From NCBI RefSeq assembly GCF_030062155.1, contig NZ_CP118269.1, positions 2,232,001-2,296,000 on the forward strand: a DNA stretch of 64,000 bases, given 5' to 3'. The notes under the pieces were generated by a model. That model worked only from the letters and a program-made list of their open reading frames with translations, did no database searches and was not told where the DNA came from. Source of the DNA: Pantoea sp. Lij88. Its GTDB lineage: Bacteria; Pseudomonadota; Gammaproteobacteria; Enterobacterales; Enterobacteriaceae. Below are positions 59,436-64,000 of this stretch, piece by piece (position 1 is the first letter of the stretch; every line of letters starts with the position of its first letter). The position numbers and the translations under genes are program-made.

Positions 59436-60827
59436 ATGGACCTTCCTCTTACGCTTAATATCGTGGCCTTTGTGGTGCTGCTGGTATTGCTCTCCCGCTT
59501 CAGCCGTCAGAACTGGAGCCTGTCGAAAAAAGTGCTGACCGGTCTGGTGATCGGCGTGCTGTTCGGCCTGGTGTTGCAGTTGATCTACGGCGAAAACAGC
59601 GCAGTGGTCAAAGAGTCGATCAGTTGGTTTAACATCGTCGGTAATGGCTATGTCCAGTTGCTGCAGATGGTCGTGATGCCGCTGGTGTTCGTTTCCATTC
59701 TGAGTGCGGTCGCCCGTCTGCATAACGCCTCGTCGCTGGGAAAAATCAGCGTACTGACCATCGGCGTTCTGCTGTTCACCACCGCCATTTCGGCGCTGGT
59801 CGGCGTTTTCGTCACCGGCCTGTTTGGTCTGAGTGCGGAAGGTCTGGTTCAGGGCGTGCAGGAGACCGCGCGTCTCAGCGCAATCCAGAGCAACTATGTG
59901 GGCAAAGTGGCTGACCTGACCGTGCCGCAGCTGGTGCTCTCCTTTATCCCGAAAAACCCGTTTGCCGATCTGACCGGGGCGAGCCCGACCTCGATCATCA
60001 GCGTCGTGATCTTTGCCGCCTTCCTGGGTGTAGCTGCACTGCAGTTGCTGAAAGATGACGAAGTTAAAGGTCAGCGTGTGCTGGTGGCGATCGATACGCT
60101 GCAGTCGTGGGTCATGAAGCTGGTGCGCTTAGTGATGAAGCTGACGCCGTATGGTGTACTGGCGCTGATGACCAAAGTGGTTGCCGGTTCTAACCTGCAG
60201 GACATCATCAAGCTGGGCAGCTTTGTGGTCGCCTCTTACCTGGGCCTGGCCATCATGTTTGGTGTTCACGCCCTGCTGCTGTCGATCAATGGTATTAACC
60301 CGATGCGCTTCTTCCGCAAAGTGTGGCCGGTGATCACCTTTGCCTTCACCAGCCGCTCCAGCGCCGCCAGCATTCCGCTGAGCGTGGAGACCCAGACCCG
60401 TCGTCTTGGGGTGCCTGAGTCGATTGCCAGCTTCGCCGCATCCTTTGGTGCCACTATCGGCCAGAACGGCTGTGCCGGTCTCTATCCGACTATGCTGGCC
60501 GTGATGGTTGCGCCAACCGTAGGGATCAACCCGTTTGACCCGCTGTGGATTGCAACCCTCGTCGGAATCGTCACGCTGAGCTCAGCGGGCGTTGCGGGTG
60601 TCGGCGGCGGTGCCACCTTTGCTGCGCTGATTGTCCTGCCTGCGATGGGCCTGCCGGTAACCCTGGTGGCGCTGCTCATCTCGATTGAGCCGCTGATTGA
60701 TATGGGGCGTACTGCCCTGAACGTCAACGGTTCGATGACCGCCGGTTCCCTGACCAGTCGCTGGTTAGGGATGACCGATAAGCGCGTACTGGAAAGTGAC
60801 GATAACGCCGAGCTGGCGCACCGTTAA
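59436..60827 (+). CDS. tcyP: cystine/sulfocysteine:cation symporter TcyP
   Basis: 463 residues, same length as E. coli YdjN/TcyP. Member of the dicarboxylate/amino acid:cation symporter (SDF) family, with the re-entrant hairpin signature [20 protein letters not shown] and [18 protein letters not shown] in the transport core. Imports cystine with cations. GGAG lies 9 nt before the ATG. Followed by its own terminator. Confidence 0.96.
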   Translation: MDLPLTLNIVAFVVLLVLLSRFSRQNWSLSKKVLTGLVIGVLFGLVLQLIYGENSAVVKESISWFNIVGNGYVQLLQMVVMPLVFVSILSAVARLHNASSLGKISVLTIGVLLFTTAISALVGVFVTGLFGLSAEGLVQGVQETARLSAIQSNYVGKVADLTVPQLVLSFIPKNPFADLTGASPTSIISVVIFAAFLGVAALQLLKDDEVKGQRVLVAIDTLQSWVMKLVRLVMKLTPYGVLALMTKVVAGSNLQDIIKLGSFVVASYLGLAIMFGVHALLLSINGINPMRFFRKVWPVITFAFTSRSSAASIPLSVETQTRRLGVPESIASFAASFGATIGQNGCAGLYPTMLAVMVAPTVGINPFDPLWIATLVGIVTLSSAGVAGVGGGATFAALIVLPAMGLPVTLVALLISIEPLIDMGRTALNVNGSMTAGSLTSRWLGMTDKRVLESDDNAELAHR

Positions 60828-60835
60828 TCTGCTTT

Positions 60836-60863
60836 AAGCCTGGCGCACCCGCGCCAGGTTTTT
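60836..60863 (+). terminator. tcyP terminator
   Basis: CCTGGCGC, ACCC, GCGCCAGG, T5. Confidence 0.9.
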
Positions 60864-61015
60864 CCCGTCCCCTTTCTCCATAATCTCCCCCATTGATGGC
60901 GACGCCGTTAAGAAAGCGTTAAGCATGGTAAACAGGCGAAAAATCGACGCTTTAGTGCTTGTCTTTGCCCGCTAAAAGGCGAATTCTGCATCCAGTCTTA
61001 TGAGGAGAACACCTG

Positions 61016-61423
61016 ATGAAAAAGATAATCGCCTCGCTTCTGACGCTGACGCTTCTGACGCCCGCTCTGGCTTTCGCCCATCCTGGCGACTGGGGCCCGG
61101 GATGGGGACGACATGGCGGACCCGGGCCACACTGGGTCGGTCCGGGACCTCACTGGGGCGGACCGGGACCGTATCGATTTCTGCCTGAAGCCGCAACGGC
61201 GGTGCTGATCGGCGGACTGACCTACTACCTGCTGAACGGCAGTTATTATCAGCGCCACGGCGATGAGTATGTGGTGGTAGAACCGCCCGCAGAGGCGCGG
61301 GTCAGCAGTGAGATGCGGGTACTCGACTTTAACGGCAAACGCTTCTATGTACAGGCGGGTCATTTCTACCAGCGGCAGATAGATGGCGATTATGTTGAGG
61401 TGCCGCGTCCCGCAGGGTTGTAG
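61016..61423 (+). CDS. secreted His/Gly/Pro-rich protein, DUF6515-like
   Basis: 135 residues. Clear signal peptide (MKKIIASLLTLTLLTPALAFA, cleaved before HPGD). Mature N-terminus is a low-complexity stretch with GPG.HW repeats (residues 22-52; four His, many Gly, Pro and Trp), then a hydrophobic patch ATAVLIGGLTYYLLNG and a small beta-rich C-terminal domain (VLDFNGKRFYVQAGHFYQRQIDGDY). It resembles proteins annotated DUF6515; function unknown. AGGAG 9 nt upstream of ATG 61016. Convergent with osmE across a shared terminator. The His-rich part could bind metal, which is inference. Confidence 0.85.
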   Translation: MKKIIASLLTLTLLTPALAFAHPGDWGPGWGRHGGPGPHWVGPGPHWGGPGPYRFLPEAATAVLIGGLTYYLLNGSYYQRHGDEYVVVEPPAEARVSSEMRVLDFNGKRFYVQAGHFYQRQIDGDYVEVPRPAGL

Positions 61424-61436
61424 TCAGCGCCACAAC

Positions 61437-61470
61437 GAAAAACGGCCCGTCACGATGACGGGCCGTTTTC
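61437..61470. terminator. bidirectional terminator before osmE
   Basis: AAAAACGGCCCGTCA, CGA, TGACGGGCCGTTTTC. Long perfect stem with A and T flanks serving both convergent genes. Confidence 0.93.
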
Positions 61471-61489
61471 TATTCAGAGGCACTAAAAC

Positions 61490-61825
61490 TTACTGCTGAA
61501 CCTGCGGATCGGTGTCATATTCCGCACAGCTCTGGAAGCCGTAGTTCATCACACGGCCGGTATCGTTGTAGCTCACGAAGTAAGTCTGAGCTTTACCGTC
61601 GCGCTGACCCAGAACATAAGTCTGGCAGGTGCCGCGCGCGTGAACCATGGTGATTTCAGTAGAAGGTGTACCGGCGATCTGACGAACCTGATCACGGGTC
61701 ATACCCTTTTTAACATCCTTTACCACTGGCTTAGTCACGTAGCTTTCCGCACGATCGTAAGTCGTACAACCAGACAGTGCAGCCAGTGTCAGCGCCGCAG
61801 CGATACATCCCATCACTTTATTCAT
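61490..61825 (-). CDS. osmE: osmotically inducible lipoprotein OsmE
   Basis: 111-residue lipoprotein of the SmpA/OmlA (BamE-like) fold. Lipobox LSGC (Cys20); [24 protein letters not shown] is the family core, and the C-terminal [12 protein letters not shown] is shared with E. coli. ATG 61825 has AGGAAC upstream; an earlier in-frame ATG (MRNNK) would start within the ribosome site. Confidence 0.95.
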   Translation of the reverse strand: MNKVMGCIAAALTLAALSGCTTYDRAESYVTKPVVKDVKKGMTRDQVRQIAGTPSTEITMVHARGTCQTYVLGQRDGKAQTYFVSYNDTGRVMNYGFQSCAEYDTDPQVQQ

Positions 61826-62119
61826 CTTGTTGTTCCTCATTGATTGTCCATGTGGAAACAAGCCTGGAACATAACTGCTGATTTATCAAGTTTATGAGGA
61901 ACAATTAGTCGCAGAATGAATGTCAGGATTTCGTAAATAAGGCTGTTTTACTGTCAACGCAGCCGTATACTTCCTGGCAAAACAGGTTCCGGCAGCGACC
62001 CGATTTCAGACTTCGCACCTTCTATCATTACAGGCGCAGATCGCTGGCGTCATCGCTTTACCGGACGCTGTTCTTTATCCGCTTTCTGTCCACCCCATCG
62101 CTGACTATCCTGAGGAACA

Positions 62120-63322
62120 ATGACCCCTGCTCACTCCAACCGACTGGTTTATGCCATCACGCTGGGCCTGCTGGCCGCACTCGGCCCGCTCTGCATCGAC
62201 CTCTATCTGCCTGCTCTGCCGCAGATGGCGCAGGATCTGCACACCGAAACCGCCACCGCGCAGCTGAGTCTGACCGCTGGTCTGTTAGGCCTGGGCTTTG
62301 GTCAGCTGCTCTTTGGCCCGATGAGCGATAAGTTCGGCCGCCTGCGTCCGCTGACCCTGTCACTGGTGTTGCTGTTTATTGCCTCGATGGGCTGTGCGCT
62401 GGCGCAGGATATCCACCAGTTGCTGGTGGCGCGGCTGTTCGAAGGGTTAGCGGGTGCGGGCGGCGCGGTGCTGTCACGGGCAATTGCACGCGATATGTAC
62501 AGCGGCCATGAATTGACGCGCTTCTTCGCGCTGCTGATGCTGGTCAACGGCCTGGCACCCATCGGCGCGCCGGTTCTGGGCGGTGTGCTGATGACGATTG
62601 TCGACTGGCGCGGCATCTTCATGGTGCTGGGCGGCATTGCCATTCTGCTGATCCTGCTGGCGCGCTGGAAGCTGCATGAAACCCTGCCCGACGCCCGCCG
62701 CAGCCAGGGATCGATATTCTCCGCTTACGCGGCACTCGGTCAGGTAATGACGCATCGCCCCTTTATGGGCTTCTGCCTGACCCAGGGCTTTATGATGTCG
62801 GGCATGTTCGCCTACATCGGTGCGTCGCCGTTCGTGCTGCAACAGCTCTACGGACTTTCACCCCAGGCCTTTAGCTTCTGCTTTGCGGCCAACGGGTTGG
62901 GTCTGGTTATCGCTTCGCAGACCAGCGCCCGCCTCTGTCCGTTGTGGGGCGAATATCGGGTGCTGAAAGGCGGACTGACCCTGGCCTTTGTCGCCTCCAG
63001 CCTGTTGCTGCTGGCCGCCCTGTTCCATGCACCTTTAGCGCTGCTGCTGGTGGCGCTGTTCTTTACCATCGCCAGTAATGGCGTCATCGCTACCACCGCC
63101 TCATCGCTGGCGATGCAGAGCCAGGGCCATCGGGCTGGCAGTGCCTCGGCAGTCATTGGCGTCACCATGTTTACGCTGGGTGCGATTACCGTGCCGATCA
63201 CCGGCATCGGCGGCACCTCGGTAATGAGCATGTGTGCCACTATTTTTGGCTGCTTTATGATGGCGATTCTGATGTTCAGCGTGCTGGCGAAAAAACCGCA
63301 GCCGCAGGCAAAAACTCACTGA
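62120..63322 (+). CDS. Bcr/CflA-family MFS drug exporter
   Basis: 400 residues, 12 membrane helices, DHA1 drug-H+ antiporter type. First helix DLYLPALPQMAQDL and motif A GPMSDKFGRLRPLTL are those of Bcr/CflA/florfenicol-type exporters. The same family as punC in this window but clearly a different member. It lies between osmE and nadE, a place where E. coli has no such gene, and stands alone. Substrate cannot be told. Codon use and composition are like the neighbours, so no sign of recent transfer. Confidence 0.9.
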   Translation: MTPAHSNRLVYAITLGLLAALGPLCIDLYLPALPQMAQDLHTETATAQLSLTAGLLGLGFGQLLFGPMSDKFGRLRPLTLSLVLLFIASMGCALAQDIHQLLVARLFEGLAGAGGAVLSRAIARDMYSGHELTRFFALLMLVNGLAPIGAPVLGGVLMTIVDWRGIFMVLGGIAILLILLARWKLHETLPDARRSQGSIFSAYAALGQVMTHRPFMGFCLTQGFMMSGMFAYIGASPFVLQQLYGLSPQAFSFCFAANGLGLVIASQTSARLCPLWGEYRVLKGGLTLAFVASSLLLLAALFHAPLALLLVALFFTIASNGVIATTASSLAMQSQGHRAGSASAVIGVTMFTLGAITVPITGIGGTSVMSMCATIFGCFMMAILMFSVLAKKPQPQAKTH

Positions 63323-63440
63323 TTTCGCAACGTTTAGCCGTAATCAGTTACCGCTTAAGCTTGTTGTTTTGACGCAGGCACGTTAGCTTTACTAAAACGT
63401 TCGCATCGAGCCGACGGGCCACTGACCTGAGGAGAAGTTC

Positions 63441-64000
63441 ATGTCACTGCAGCAGGAAATTATTGAAGCACTGGGTGTAAAACCTACCATCGACGCCGGC
63501 CAGGAAGTGCGCGTCAGCGTCGATTTTCTCAAAGCCTACCTGAAACGCCACAGCGGACTGAAAACGCTGGTGCTGGGGATCAGCGGCGGTCAGGATTCAA
63601 CCCTGGCAGGCAAGCTGGCGCAGACCGCGATCAGCGAACTGCGTGAGGAAAGTGGCGATAACGATTACACCTTTATTGCGGTGCGTCTGCCGTATGGTGT
63701 GCAGGCGGATGAGCAGGATTGTCAGGATGCACTGGCCTTCATCAAGCCCGACCGTTCGCTGGCGGTAAACATCAAAGAATCCGTACTGGCCAGTGAGCGC
63801 GCGCTGAAAGATGCCGGTATCACCCTGTCCGATTTCGTGCGCGGCAATGAAAAAGCGCGCGAGCGAATGAAAGCGCAATACAGCATCGCCGGTATGACCA
63901 AAGGGGTGGTGGTCGGCACCGACCACGCGGCTGAAGCGGTCACCGGATTTTTCACCAAATATGGCGATGGCGGCACTGACATCAACCCGCTGTTCCGCCT
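63441..64000 (+). CDS. nadE: NH3-dependent NAD synthetase (3' end missing)
   Basis: First 186 codons of an enzyme of about 275 residues that amidates nicotinic acid adenine dinucleotide to NAD. The PP-loop [15 protein letters not shown] is at residues about 45-59. [33 protein letters not shown] and [30 protein letters not shown] are typical of the ammonia-dependent form. AGGAG lies 6 nt before ATG 63441. The gene runs off the right edge. Confidence 0.97.
   Translation, partial: MSLQQEIIEALGVKPTIDAGQEVRVSVDFLKAYLKRHSGLKTLVLGISGGQDSTLAGKLAQTAISELREESGDNDYTFIAVRLPYGVQADEQDCQDALAFIKPDRSLAVNIKESVLASERALKDAGITLSDFVRGNEKARERMKAQYSIAGMTKGVVVGTDHAAEAVTGFFTKYGDGGTDINPLFR

Overview
The window reads as a conserved chromosomal stretch of an enterobacterium in the order Enterobacterales. 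The proteins are close to E. coli K-12 counterparts and lie in largely the same order as the E. coli 37-38 minute region (anmK to nadE). Differences in gene content and the moderately GC-rich composition suggest Erwiniaceae, most likely Pantoea or a near relative. The genus is an inference. There is no phage, insertion sequence, CRISPR array or plasmid gene. Both ends cut a gene: anmK on the left, nadE on the right.

Left part (1-20 kb): anmK, then slyB/slyA and the ydhIJK efflux set, an unrecognised lipoprotein gene, periplasmic Cu/Zn superoxide dismutase, ydhF and ydhL. The nemRA-gloA electrophile and methylglyoxal detoxification block follows, with two NemR operators. Next come rnt, grxD, the murein endopeptidase gene mepH, the 29-residue ynhF, purR, the punR/punC purine nucleoside pair, cfa, riboflavin synthase and mdtK. 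A 190-bp element with inverted ends and nested hairpins sits between cfa and ribC.

Middle (20-45 kb): three tandem tRNA-Val(GAC) genes, pykF, lpp, an L,D-transpeptidase, and the complete sufABCDSE Fe-S assembly operon. A small Fur-boxed gene of unknown function faces away from suf. Then come ydiJ and ydiK with a PUR box between them, the small RNA RprA, ppsA with its regulator ppsR, aroH, selO, ydiV, and the btuC-btuE-btuD-nlpC cluster. pykF and ppsA, opposite arms of the PEP/pyruvate node, both carry Cra-like boxes. Their leaders also share a TTGCGCAA palindrome not explained by Cra.

Right part (45-64 kb): the translation operon thrS-infC-rpmI-rplT-pheM-pheS-pheT-ihfA on the minus strand, with an AUU start for infC, the pheM attenuator and a ThrRS operator-like hairpin. 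Then ydiY, ydiZ, yniA, yniB and hxpB. A kduI-kduD operon with a KdgR box follows (placed elsewhere in E. coli K-12), then ydjM, tcyP, a His/Gly-rich secreted protein, osmE, a Bcr/CflA-type MFS transporter and nadE.

I did not find a clear undescribed multi-gene system. The best leads are the MITE-like element, the Fur-controlled orphan beside suf, the shared palindrome in the pykF and ppsA leaders, a lac-operator-like 16-mer upstream of ppsA, and several strong palindromes in leaders (mepH, cfa, tcyP). All family assignments come from reading the translated sequence against remembered family members; no database search was run.
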